Source: Adineta vaga (lineage: Eukaryota > Rotifera). From it: a stretch of 64,000 nt of DNA. The notes under the pieces are model-generated. The model did not search any database and was not told where the DNA came from. It worked only from the letters and a program-made list of their open reading frames with translations. Each line of letters opens with the position of its first letter. The stretch's first letter is position 1. Where the stretch lies: contig CP075493.1 of the NCBI GenBank assembly GCA_021613535.1, positions 11,780,001-11,844,000 of the forward strand, given 5' to 3'. The position numbers were made by a program, and so were the translations under genes. Below are positions 32,102 to 42,387 of this stretch, piece after piece.

Positions 32102-35100
32102 ATGTTTCTGATAGGAAAACTTCTTTGTTTCATTCGATTGAATTTAATCATTGCTTCGCTACAAATTAATCTTCATCTCACAGATGACACAAGTAATGAT
32201 GTTGCTTTTCAGCATCATTGTTTGTATATCCCTGTTTCGGTAGAAGATGAAATGTATCCTTTTCAAATTATTTCATATTGCCTATCGGAACAGACATTCA
32301 AATGGAATATTGAAGTAGATAATCATCATGAAAAATTTACTTTTATCGAACTCTACAAACGAAATATTACAAGTGAACAATTATACATGTGGTCAGCACC
32401 AATCGATGTTATTGAAGATTATCAATTATTTCTGAATCAAATCTTAGCATCAGATAATTCCCTAATGATCTCATCATCATCATCATCACAACGGTTCTAT
32501 AATTGTACATTACCAAGATTTGGTTCGTTATGTCAGTATTCATTAGATATCGATAATTCTCAATCGTTATCATTAAATGAATTAGTTAATAAATTCTATC
32601 AACAAGCTTATAGTCCGAAAACATTGACATGTTATACTCATTTAAAATGTAATCGTGGTTTAACGATGATGTGTCTTGATTGGACGGAAATATGTGATGG
32701 ATATATTGATTGTTTAAATGATGGAATCGATGAAGAAAATTGTTGGTCAATACAAATAAATCAATGTAGAGATGATGAATATCGATGTTATAATGGACAA
32801 TGTATCTCAAAGATCTTTGCTCGTGATAATCCATGGACTCATGAATGTCTCGATCTTTCAGATGAAAGTAATCATCAGTTTATGCCTCTTCCTTTATCCA
32901 GCGCTGCACCAACGTTCGTTACAGAAGATATCCAATGTTCAATCAAGCATCCAATGTTTAATATTAGACTTACAAGTTCTTGTGTATATGATCGTCAAAA
33001 TCTTTTAAGACAAATAATTTTATCACATACACCCAATTCATTTTCTGAAACATGTTGGTCAGCATTTCAATGTTTTAATCAAACGTGTAAACAAATAATC
33101 GACGATACATGTCCAGATTTGTTATTTGTACCATATGAAGCATTCATTTTTGGTCATATTCATTTACTCTACTTGAAAAAGTCTATTATGAATCTATCGA
33201 CGTCATTTTTACCTCAATATATTTGTTATAATGATCAACTTTGTCATGGATTTTTATCAAATGTAACTCTATTAAAATTTAATAATATAACATGTCGTCG
33301 TTTTGAAGATTTTCCATTAAAAACTCCTTTAATACCACATAAAAACTGGTTCGATCTGAATCTTCGACTTCTGTATGACCAACTGCATCATTGTAATACT
33401 ATTCTTTATGACAAACCATTCATTTGTAATAGTTCTACTATGTATCGATGTATTAAGTCGTCAAAATGTATTTCACAGTATCAACTTTGTGATGATATAT
33501 ATGATTGTGATTATAAGGATGATGAACAATGCTCTTTAACTAATGACATTTGTTCGATATATGATTCAATTTCACTTTTTAAATGTCCATTAATGAACAA
33601 ATGTATCTCACGAAAAAAAGTTCAAAATCGATATTGTGATTGTGGATTTGATGAGTTTGGATTATGTGAAGATGAAAGTTCGGTTACTCGTCATATAAGA
33701 GAACATATTTCATTTCCAACTATTTGTGATGGTTTTACTGAATTAAAACCTGTTCTTATCGATGGACGAAATGAAACTGATGAAACTGAATGTACCTATT
33801 GGCAATGTGATAATATATATACACGATGTAATGGTATATGGAATTGTTTGAATGGAGCTGATGAAGTGAATTGTCATTCATTTATCGAATGTCCATTAAA
33901 TCATCACCTATGTATATCACCTTCAACATATCAATTTATTTGTTTACCTTTGGAAAAAGCACATGATGGAAATATCGATTGTGTTGCTGGTATTGACGAG
34001 CCAAAGCTATGTCGAATGAATAACTATAAAGTACATGATTGGCAATTTTATTGTCAAGACAATCCTATTCAATCATGTACATCATTTAAGAGATTGTGTA
34101 GTGAAAAACAAAATTGTACGTATGGAAATCATGACGTACTATGCATAAATTCTGAACATATGAGTAGTTATCTCGCAACATGTGATAGCAAGTGGGTAAG
34201 AAATGCAACCAAGTTACAAAAGTTTCTTTGTCGAAGTTTTAATGATCAAAATAAAAATCCATTTGGATATTTTTCTCTAATGAACTTTCAACAATCCATC
34301 GAACATATCACTCCGAAAACTCGAATGATCGCAGTTGCTAAACCTCAGTATGCTCAACATTGCCATCGTGGCCTACCTTTACGAGTTTGGTTAACTAATA
34401 ATGACAAAAATTTAACTGAAAAAAATTGTCTTTGTCCACCAAGTTTCTATGGTGATATATGTCAATATCAGAATCAACGAGTGAGTCTTACTTTAAAATT
34501 TGAAACATATTCGAATTCTCGACAAACATTATTCGCTATGATTGTTTCACTTATTGACGATAGTTATGAACGAATTGTTCATTCCTACGAACAATTTACT
34601 TATCTTTATATCGGACATTGTCAAAAGAAATTCAATATTTATTTACTTTATTCAGCTCGACCAAAATCTCTAACAAGAAATTATTCAATTCATATTGATA
34701 TCTACGAAAAAATCTCTTTAGTCTATCGAAGTAGTCATATAATTCCATTACAGCATCCTTTCTTACCTGTACATCGTATTGCTCTTCAACTTCAAATTCC
34801 AAATTCAGACATATCATCTCAACATTGTTCAATTCATCAACACTGTATTCATGGTCAATGTATGAGCTATATAAATGATGAGGATAATAGTAGTTTCTGT
34901 CAATGTTATTCTGGATGGTCAGGAAAATATTGTACAATTCGACAATCATGTACATGTTCATCTGAGTCATTATGTATCGGTATGACAGCAACGAATCGAT
35001 CGATATGTGTATGTCCTCGAAATCGATGGGGTCCTCGTTGTCTTCTTCAAAGTACAAGTTGCCCATCAAATACATGTCTTAATCATGGTCAATGTATATC

Positions 35101-36790
35101 AATTGATGATAATATCATATCTGATCAACAATTTATCTGTATTTGTTTAAAAGGATTTCGTGGAAAACGATGTGAAATTATTGATTATAAATTAATTATA
35201 TCATTTCAAGAAAAAATTCCATTTCCACAACCGATATTAGTACATTTCTTTGAAATACGTAATGATAGTTCACCGATTAATGGTTCAACATTTAGAACAG
35301 TTCTTCCTTATCAAAAAACGATAACTATCTATTGGTCACATCCATTTCATATTGTGTTACTTGAACGTTCTGATCGAAATCTTTATTTAATTTCAGTTGA
35401 ACACATTTGGAATCAATCAACAAGTCTTGTTCGAACAATGAAATTTTCCAATCGTTGTCAACATATCAATGAAGTTTTCAATAAAACAATCACTCACTTG
35501 CATCTTCTTCGTCGTATTAAATATTATCATCTACCTTGTCAATCCAGTTCTCCGATCGTATCCTGTTTCTATGACGATACTCATTTTTGTTTATGCAATC
35601 ATTTCAATCATCATCGAGTGGCGAATTGTTTCGAATTTAATTTCACAATTAAACATAATTGTTATGATCAAAGTAGTTGTGAAAATCAAGCACAATGTAT
35701 TCAAGATCGATTTGTATGTCCACAAACATCAATATGTGTTTGTCCCAAATGTTTTTATGGTACACGATGTCAATTTAGTTCAAATTTATTTGATCTTTCA
35801 TTAGATACAATTTTAAGTTATCATATTCAACCACATGTAAATATTCTAAATCAATCTTCGATTATTCAAGTTAGTATTGTATTAACTTCGATTATTATTC
35901 TTGTCGCTTTGATTAATGGAATTTTATCATTCATTACATTTAAAAATAAAGAAACACAGAAGATTGGCTCAGGAATTTATCTTTATGCATGTTCAATGAT
36001 AACATTATTTGTTACTATAATTTTTACATTGAAATTTTCAATCTTTCTAATCGTACAAATCTCATCGATAACTAATCGAACATTTCTAATGTTTCAGTGT
36101 TGTTCCATGGATTTCTTCTTACGAATTGCTTTGAATATGAACCAATGGTTACATGCTTGTGTAGCTATAGAACGAATTATTACGATTATGAAAGGTACAA
36201 GTTTTAATATTCAAAAGAGTAAACAAATGGCTAGATATATTATCTTTGGTCTATTTGTTTTCATTTTAATCACATCGATACATGATCCTATTCATCGACG
36301 TTTATTATATAATGTTGATTTTGATGAAGAACAAGAAGAACGCATCTGGTGTATTGTAACCTATTCATCAAATTTACAAATATTTAATTTAATTGTTAAT
36401 ATTTTTCATTTTTTTACACCATTCTGTATAAACTTTCTTTCTGCGATAATCATCATGATAAAAACAGATCGACAACGTAAAAGAAATCAAACAATTCGAA
36501 CTTATTTAGAATTTATCTATAAACAATTTCGACGACATATTCATCTTGTTTTTGCTTCTATTCTCTTAACTCTTCTTGCAATTCCACGTTTAATTATTGC
36601 ATTAACATCAATCTGTTTAACATCGAATACAAATCCATGGTTAATTATTAGTGGATATTATATTTCACTTATCCCATCAATATTAACTTTTATTCTTTTT
36701 GTTATTCCATCGAAATTCTATAGAAAAGAATTTTATAAAACAATCGAACGTTTTCGACGAAAATTACAACATCAAATTCATCCTCTGTAA
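32102..36790 (+). CDS. LDLa/EGF-domain seven-transmembrane receptor
   Basis: One uninterrupted exon encodes 1,562 residues. After a hydrophobic signal peptide come LDL-receptor class A units (about 175-214, 221-257, 440-478, 483-525, 563-592, 597-640), each ending in the calcium-binding D-x-x-DE pattern with variations (for example GIDEENC and GADEVNC). EGF-like units follow (about 775-790, 909-945, 987-1027, 1193-1230) with endings such as CYSGWSGKYC and CLKGFRGKRC. The C terminus is a seven-helix domain (about 1254-1540) with AIERIITI at the DRY position. It is a plasma-membrane receptor expected to bind lipoprotein-like or matrix ligands and signal through G proteins. There is no GPS autoproteolysis motif, so it is not a standard adhesion GPCR. 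Absence of introns over 4.7 kb is notable. Confidence 0.88.
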   Translation: MFLIGKLLCFIRLNLIIASLQINLHLTDDTSNDVAFQHHCLYIPVSVEDEMYPFQIISYCLSEQTFKWNIEVDNHHEKFTFIELYKRNITSEQLYMWSAPIDVIEDYQLFLNQILASDNSLMISSSSSSQRFYNCTLPRFGSLCQYSLDIDNSQSLSLNELVNKFYQQAYSPKTLTCYTHLKCNRGLTMMCLDWTEICDGYIDCLNDGIDEENCWSIQINQCRDDEYRCYNGQCISKIFARDNPWTHECLDLSDESNHQFMPLPLSSAAPTFVTEDIQCSIKHPMFNIRLTSSCVYDRQNLLRQIILSHTPNSFSETCWSAFQCFNQTCKQIIDDTCPDLLFVPYEAFIFGHIHLLYLKKSIMNLSTSFLPQYICYNDQLCHGFLSNVTLLKFNNITCRRFEDFPLKTPLIPHKNWFDLNLRLLYDQLHHCNTILYDKPFICNSSTMYRCIKSSKCISQYQLCDDIYDCDYKDDEQCSLTNDICSIYDSISLFKCPLMNKCISRKKVQNRYCDCGFDEFGLCEDESSVTRHIREHISFPTICDGFTELKPVLIDGRNETDETECTYWQCDNIYTRCNGIWNCLNGADEVNCHSFIECPLNHHLCISPSTYQFICLPLEKAHDGNIDCVAGIDEPKLCRMNNYKVHDWQFYCQDNPIQSCTSFKRLCSEKQNCTYGNHDVLCINSEHMSSYLATCDSKWVRNATKLQKFLCRSFNDQNKNPFGYFSLMNFQQSIEHITPKTRMIAVAKPQYAQHCHRGLPLRVWLTNNDKNLTEKNCLCPPSFYGDICQYQNQRVSLTLKFETYSNSRQTLFAMIVSLIDDSYERIVHSYEQFTYLYIGHCQKKFNIYLLYSARPKSLTRNYSIHIDIYEKISLVYRSSHIIPLQHPFLPVHRIALQLQIPNSDISSQHCSIHQHCIHGQCMSYINDEDNSSFCQCYSGWSGKYCTIRQSCTCSSESLCIGMTATNRSICVCPRNRWGPRCLLQSTSCPSNTCLNHGQCISIDDNIISDQQFICICLKGFRGKRCEIIDYKLIISFQEKIPFPQPILVHFFEIRNDSSPINGSTFRTVLPYQKTITIYWSHPFHIVLLERSDRNLYLISVEHIWNQSTSLVRTMKFSNRCQHINEVFNKTITHLHLLRRIKYYHLPCQSSSPIVSCFYDDTHFCLCNHFNHHRVANCFEFNFTIKHNCYDQSSCENQAQCIQDRFVCPQTSICVCPKCFYGTRCQFSSNLFDLSLDTILSYHIQPHVNILNQSSIIQVSIVLTSIIILVALINGILSFITFKNKETQKIGSGIYLYACSMITLFVTIIFTLKFSIFLIVQISSITNRTFLMFQCCSMDFFLRIALNMNQWLHACVAIERIITIMKGTSFNIQKSKQMARYIIFGLFVFILITSIHDPIHRRLLYNVDFDEEQEERIWCIVTYSSNLQIFNLIVNIFHFFTPFCINFLSAIIIMIKTDRQRKRNQTIRTYLEFIYKQFRRHIHLVFASILLTLLAIPRLIIALTSICLTSNTNPWLIISGYYISLIPSILTFILFVIPSKFYRKEFYKTIERFRRKLQHQIHPL

Positions 36791-37124
36791 ACAAAACTAT
36801 ATCGATTTTAATAGAATGCGAATGTCAGCGACATAGAAAAAGTGCCTCAAACTCTCTCGATATTTCGTTTTTGTTTATGTCATATGGTAAAAAACAGAAC
36901 GTTTCTTGTTCTCTTACCAATCATAGATACGATGATCACATTATTTTAATCGATATAAACAAGCATGTTGTTTTCGCATGAAACCTAACAGAATATATGT
37001 TAACTTAAGTCCGTAGGAGTAATATATTTGTATGAAAGTGATATTAAATAACAAACATGTAACGAAAAAATAGAGAACTACTTTTAAAGATTAATCTATT
37101 TCGTAAACTATCTCTTAGTGAATA
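36791..37124. other. Intergenic region
   Basis: Spacer before the rhodopsin remnant. I searched it by eye for the missing rhodopsin helices B and C and did not find them. Confidence 0.5.
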
Positions 37125-37605
37125 ATGATTGATAATCAAACACTTGTAGTTAATCCTTCTTTGTTCGCATTAATGTTATTTTCTACGATTGTTATTGCTC
37201 TTCTTTCAATTCGTTATCGCCCACACGAACTTACTGTAGTCATGATTATTTCACCTTTAATTGGTTCTCTGGTAACAACGAATTATAAGTGGGGCTATTA
37301 TGCTTTTAGTTGCGTGCAGCAATGCTTTAAATGTTTTGCAATATTATTATTGTTGTCTATACGAATGTTCTTTGGACTTTATATCCTATAGCATATGGAT
37401 TCTATATGAAGGTTTCTATGTTATTTCTGTGACTGGTGAAACGATTTCCTATGGTATACTCGATGTATTAATAAAACCTGCTTGTACACTTTTGACATTA
37501 TTTCTCTATCGAGATGTAACTATGGATGAATGGGGGTATTGGTACAGAAGCACGTTTAGAACGCTTACGACAACAACAAGAAAATTGACTATGCTACTCA
37601 TATAA
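37125..37605 (+). pseudogene. Microbial (type-1) rhodopsin remnant
   Basis: Three reading frames in succession give blocks of a microbial rhodopsin of fungal/protist style. Frame from ATG 37125: a first helix (LFALMLFSTIVIALLSIRYR) and then helix D-E sequence, MIISPLIGSLVTTNYKWGYY. Frame from about 37346: helix F, NVLWTLYPIAYGFY. Frame from about 37405: helix G, ISVTGETISYGILDVLIKP, with the retinal-binding lysine codon at 37474-37476. Helices B and C, which carry the proton-acceptor aspartate, are missing by an internal deletion. At least two frameshifts occur. The copy cannot make a working pump. It has no introns. Origin by lateral transfer is inferred, because animals have no known type-1 rhodopsins of their own. 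Confidence 0.8.
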
Positions 37606-38476
37606 TAATTTTAAGTCATTTGTTTTCACTTTGATCATGGAAATTCACTATCTATTTAAATGTTGTTTACTATAGTTTCTTATTTATTTTGACATTGATG
37701 TTTTATATCAGAAATGTCTACAGAGTGTTTTTTTTCTCTGGCGAACAAAGATATTCTATTTCATGTAACTGTAGATAATCAGAAAACAGGGCGATCGATA
37801 AAGGTCCAACAATATTTTTTTTATCTCAATGTACATCTAGATTATTACCTATTAAACATCGAACTAAAATAAAACCAAAATATCTAATATATTGGCAAGC
37901 ACACATATTTAAAGTTTGAATTAACCTATCTTTCACTTCTGAATATACCCTGCTATAGAAATGATTAGTGCAGAGCGAAAATATTGAGAATAAAACTGAA
38001 TATTAATTAGCTATAATATATATTATTTTTACTATTTTTCAATTTCTCCGAAGCCAAATATAACTATTCATAAATACGCTCTGCCCTGTGGACATCTCTT
38101 TTCTAATATACATATCATCTACAGTTTAAAAATAGAATGTTAGTCCTTTGTATCACTAAAGCAATGAATACATTTATGATTGAATACAAAACGGTCATAT
38201 CTTATATACTGTTTCAGATTTATAGCTATAGCAATTTTAATACAATTAGCAAAACTAATATCAGAGTGTAACATATATGCCACTTATTCATCTATACTCA
38301 CACTTTATGTCAGTGTGAGCCTAATTTAGCTTGGATCAAGAATTTCGCCTTGGGTGTCATCTTAAAGCTAGACTATGCACAGTATTTCAGAATTTCAACG
38401 AAGACTTGTTCAGTACTTAAGTAATTATATGTGTTAGTAAATAAACAGAAGCTTTTTCGTTGTGTTATAGTATCCA
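37606..38476. other. Intergenic region, nothing recognised
   Basis: AT-rich spacer of 870 bases between convergent loci. I see no coding signal or repeat in it. Confidence 0.5.
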
Positions 38477-40585
38477 TTAATACAATTCAGCACTCGTGAG
38501 ATAACCGTTACGCCCACCAGTAACTAATACTATCCCATGTAATAAGATGGATTTTGTATGAAAACATCTTGGGATATTCATGTTTCCAGTCGTTGTCCAA
38601 TTACCTGTGGATAGATCATACAATTCTGTACTGGCGAGATAAGCACCGTTATATCCACCAGTAACTAACACTTTTCCATTTAACAAGATCGATGCTGTAT
38701 GATACTCTCGTGCAACAGCCATGTCTTTAGTTGTTGTCCAATTACTTGTTGTTGGATCATACAATTCAGCACTGGCAAGATAATTACCGTTATATCCACC
38801 AGTAACTAATACTTTTCCGTTCGCTAGGATGGATGCCGTATGATGCGCTCGTATGACATTCATGTTTCCAGTCGTTGTCCAATTACCTGTGGATAGATCA
38901 TACAATTCTGTACTGGCGAGATAAGCACCGTTATATCCACCAGTAACTAACACTTTTCCATTTAACAAGATCGATGCTGTATGATACTCTCGTGCAACAG
39001 CCATGTCTTTAGTTGTTGTCCAATTACTTGTTGTTGGATCATACAATTCAGCACTGGCAAGATAATTACCGTTATATCCACCAGTAACTAATACTTTTCC
39101 GTTCGCTAGGATGGATGCCGTATGATGCGCTCGTATGACATTCATGTTTCCAGTCGTTGTCCAATTACCTGTGGATGGATCATATAATTCAGTACTGGCC
39201 AGATAAGCACCGTTATATCCACCAGTAACTAATACTTTTCCGTTCGCTAGGATGGATGCCATATGATGCGCTCGCATGACATTCATGTTTCCAGTCGTTG
39301 TCCAATTACCTGTGGATGGATCATATAATTCAGTACTGGCCAGATAAGCACCGTTATATCCACCAGTAACTAGCACTTTTCCATTTAACAAGATAGATGC
39401 TGTATGAAGATATCTTGCGGTATTCATGTTTCCAGCCGTTGTCCAATTACCTGCGGATGGATCATATAATTCAGCACTTGCGAGATAACCACCACCACTC
39501 TGCCCGCCAGTAACTAATACTGTTCCATTTGATAAGGTGGATGCTGTATGGGAACATCGTGCAACAGTCATGTCTTTAGTTGTTGTCCAATTACCTGTTG
39601 TTGGATCATACAATTCAGCACTTGCGAGATAACCACCACCATTCTGCCCGCCAGTAACTAATACTGTTCCATTTGATAAGATGGATGCTGTATGATACTC
39701 TCGTCCAATATGCATGGTTCCTGTCGTTGTCCAATCTAAATAAGATCGACAGATAAGTAAATAAAACTTGGAACTAATGATATACTTCAGCTGTCTATCT
39801 ATTCAACATAAACTAACTAATCTCAAAAGTTTAACAAATCCTTCCTCGACTCTTACTAGTGCATGATCAAAGTTATATCGAAATTGAAAAATGATTCAAG
39901 TAGATAAGTTTTTTTTTACAAGTTCGTCATATTTAGACAAATCATTCAGAAGATCGTGTCAGAAATCGAAACATTCGAAGAATGCTAATATTTTATTGGG
40001 AGAATGCATGCTATAATCACCTCTCAACGAAGTCAGACTCGCGTGATTCATTCATACGTGCACTCTCAAACATAGAAAATCGATCGTTTTGAATTATTTC
40101 TTATCTCAACAAATCCCTGAGAATAACATGATATACATACTCCGAGGAGTGCTCATCGTTGTCAACGGATTAGCTGTTGTCTCTGTTGCTGCTTGTGTTG
40201 ATATTAGAGTAGAAGGACAAGCAATATTCGAATCTATCAAAAGTCAATCATTCTGACAATCGTCATAAAAAATTAGGTTACCTTGATTTTTTCGATGACA
40301 AATAACGCTCGCTTGAGTACTTCCGGCGAAGTAGATACGATCTAATTTACAGGATTCACTAAACAGTGAACAAGTCTGATTGTCATAGAAATAAACAGCT
40401 GTTTGACACTCCATTTCGTAAGAACATTCCCAAATACAAGATTGAATCGATGAGCTCATTGACATGTTCACATTTCGAAGAAAAGCGCAAGAAGAATCAG
40501 GTTGAAAGAATGCAGATCGATAAATTTCGGTTATTAGAATTGCGTTAATCGAAGAAATAATAAGTGAAGTCAAGAGAAAATACAT
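38477..40585 (-). CDS. Secreted PAN/Apple-domain protein with nine kelch repeats
   Basis: Three exons: 40585-40282, 40233-40141 and 39735-38477, all in phase 1, give 551 residues. Exon 1 encodes a signal peptide and a cysteine-rich PAN/Apple-like domain (SIQSCIWECSYEMECQTAVY, then QTCSLFSESCKL). Exon 2 encodes a short Thr-rich linker. Exon 3 encodes nine kelch units of about 47 residues, each with HTASIL-x-NGKVLVTGG and ending ELYDP-x-T-NWTTT, forming a beta-propeller. Extracellular protein or carbohydrate binding is inferred. Intron 2 is long for this window (405 bases) and may hide a further small exon. The last unit is cut by the stop just after SAELY. Confidence 0.8.
38581..39144 (-). repeat. 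Exact 282-base tandem duplication in kelch array
   Basis: Bases 38581-38862 and 38863-39144 are identical by eye at every position (two kelch units each). The next unit upstream (from 39145) starts the same but differs after 32 bases. The duplication is in frame and recent. Confidence 0.9.
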
Positions 40586-41203
40586 TTCTATATAGTAGTA
40601 TTCTGTGATAAGTGAAGCAAGTGTTAAATTGTATATTTATTACTGTTTGTTTCTTCGAAGCCGACGAGCAGTAAATTATTATTTGAGCCGAAAAATCACA
40701 TATTGACATATCAAGTTGTTCGACTTAGAAGACAACTTTTACTTTTTCAATTAAAATCAGGAAATAATTATAAACCTGTTTCTCGAGAATAATCAAACAA
40801 TAAAATAGTGATGTCAATGTTTGTCAATATTTGTTTACCACTTGCAATCATTGGATCGATTAAGAGCTAATTTGTTCAAGAAAATATCACATAATAATAC
40901 TTTCTTTTCAAAAAATTCTACTTTCTATCATTGACAGTAAGAGAGGAGTGAGATTATGGGTGTTGTCGTCATAGTAAGTGAAATCGATCACACATTCTCA
41001 CCCTCATCGTTTTCAATAGATGGTGTTTATACTTTGAAGCAAAACAAAAAAGGAAAGAAGTTTTTTTATAATGGTGCCGTTAACATAAACATAATTTTTT
41101 TCTACACAATCTGATGTAATTGCTCATCAGAATGACATATGTAATGCTCTTTCAAATAAATAAAAAAATACAAAAGAAACGTTGTTAAAAATATCAACAA
41201 GCA
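40586..41203. other. Intergenic region, divergent promoter
   Basis: It lies between divergent kelch and GRDP-like genes. A CTCACCCTCATCG element lies about 200 bases before the GRDP-like start. No gene is seen. Confidence 0.5.
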
Positions 41204-42175
41204 ATGGGAAATTGTCATCTTCAAACAAGATATTTATCTGGGACAATTTTGCAATACAATATTGTAAGGAATTCTTCGTCATATACGCCTTGGAAACCGA
41301 AAGATGATGAAAACTTAGCGATAACATTTGATCATTTAGTTGATCATATTCTATTACTTCGTCAAGTGATCGGTCAGCCAGAAATGATTCATGATGAAAA
41401 ATTATTAAATCATTCAATTAAAGAATATTGTCAAAAAATGGCTCGAGAAGAAATTCTAACAGAATATCGACAATCAAAACTTTCATTACCAATCTTGTGG
41501 ATTTGGCATTTACATCGTTTATATCCATTGACATATTATAAAGATTGTACTTCACAACTTCCAGATGGGCAATTATGCGATCCAAGCATTTCTTATTTTC
41601 CTTCGTTTGCCTCACGGCGGCAACGTAGTTATATGCCATTTTTTCCTTCAGTTGATTTAATTAAAGCTGCTCTTTGTCAAAAAACATTTCTTGACAAATT
41701 TAAAAAACATATTCTATATGCAAGTGACTTATCAAACATAGATCGTTCATTCTTTCCAATTATGGTTAACAACTACATATCATTTCTTCAGTTAGGTGAA
41801 GAAAATCAAATTCTTGTTCCAACTTTTGATATCGATCTAATTTGGCATACACATTTACGAAATCCAACACACTATCGACAAACTTCAATAGAATTATGTG
41901 GATTTGTTCTAAATCATGATGATACTATTAAAAAAGATATTCTAAAAGATGCTTATAAAAATACTGCTCAACGTTGGAATAATACCTACCATACTAATTA
42001 CGAACAAAATCATAAAACGACATTAGTAGTTAGTAGTAACAGTGGAGGGTGTGGATCAACTTCGTTTTCCATCACGAATATATGGCGCACATTATCTGAA
42101 TCTAACTATCATAACGATGGTAGTGATAGTGCTGATGACGGTGGAAGTGATTGTGGAGGGTGTAGTGGAGACTAA
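41204..42175 (+). CDS. GRDP-like (DUF1399) protein, probably myristoylated
   Basis: The intact single exon encodes 323 residues. The motifs LPILWIWHLHRLYPLTY (about residues 87-103) and FDIDLIWHTHLRNP (about 207-220) are the two signatures of the glycine-rich domain-containing protein (GRDP, DUF1399) family known from plants, fungi and some animals. The N terminus MGNCHLQ has Gly2 and Cys4, a good N-myristoylation plus palmitoylation signal, so membrane attachment is likely. The C terminus is rich in Gly, Ser, Asp and Cys (SDCGGCSGD), a short form of the family's glycine-rich tail. In plants the family is linked to development and stress, but the molecular activity is unknown. Confidence 0.78.
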   Translation: MGNCHLQTRYLSGTILQYNIVRNSSSYTPWKPKDDENLAITFDHLVDHILLLRQVIGQPEMIHDEKLLNHSIKEYCQKMAREEILTEYRQSKLSLPILWIWHLHRLYPLTYYKDCTSQLPDGQLCDPSISYFPSFASRRQRSYMPFFPSVDLIKAALCQKTFLDKFKKHILYASDLSNIDRSFFPIMVNNYISFLQLGEENQILVPTFDIDLIWHTHLRNPTHYRQTSIELCGFVLNHDDTIKKDILKDAYKNTAQRWNNTYHTNYEQNHKTTLVVSSNSGGCGSTSFSITNIWRTLSESNYHNDGSDSADDGGSDCGGCSGD

Positions 42176-42387
42176 TATTTAAGAAATTATTTGAATTCTT
42201 TGTTTTTCTTTTTCTTAATAACCAAACGAAAGATTCTTATCTTCTCTTACAGTAACATGTTAGACGCACCTTATGTGGAAAAAAAGAAGATATCATCTGT
42301 TTGATTTCGCTTATCTATTTAAAATAAAAGAATAGATTACTCGTACACTTTATTCACATATAACAGTATAGAAAAGAAAAAAACAAT
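42176..42387. promoter_or_regulatory. Short promoter region of Dcd1-like gene
   Basis: A TATTTAAAAT box near 42315 lies about 70 bases before the ATG at 42388, like the TATA spacing of other secreted-protein genes here. Confidence 0.3.
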
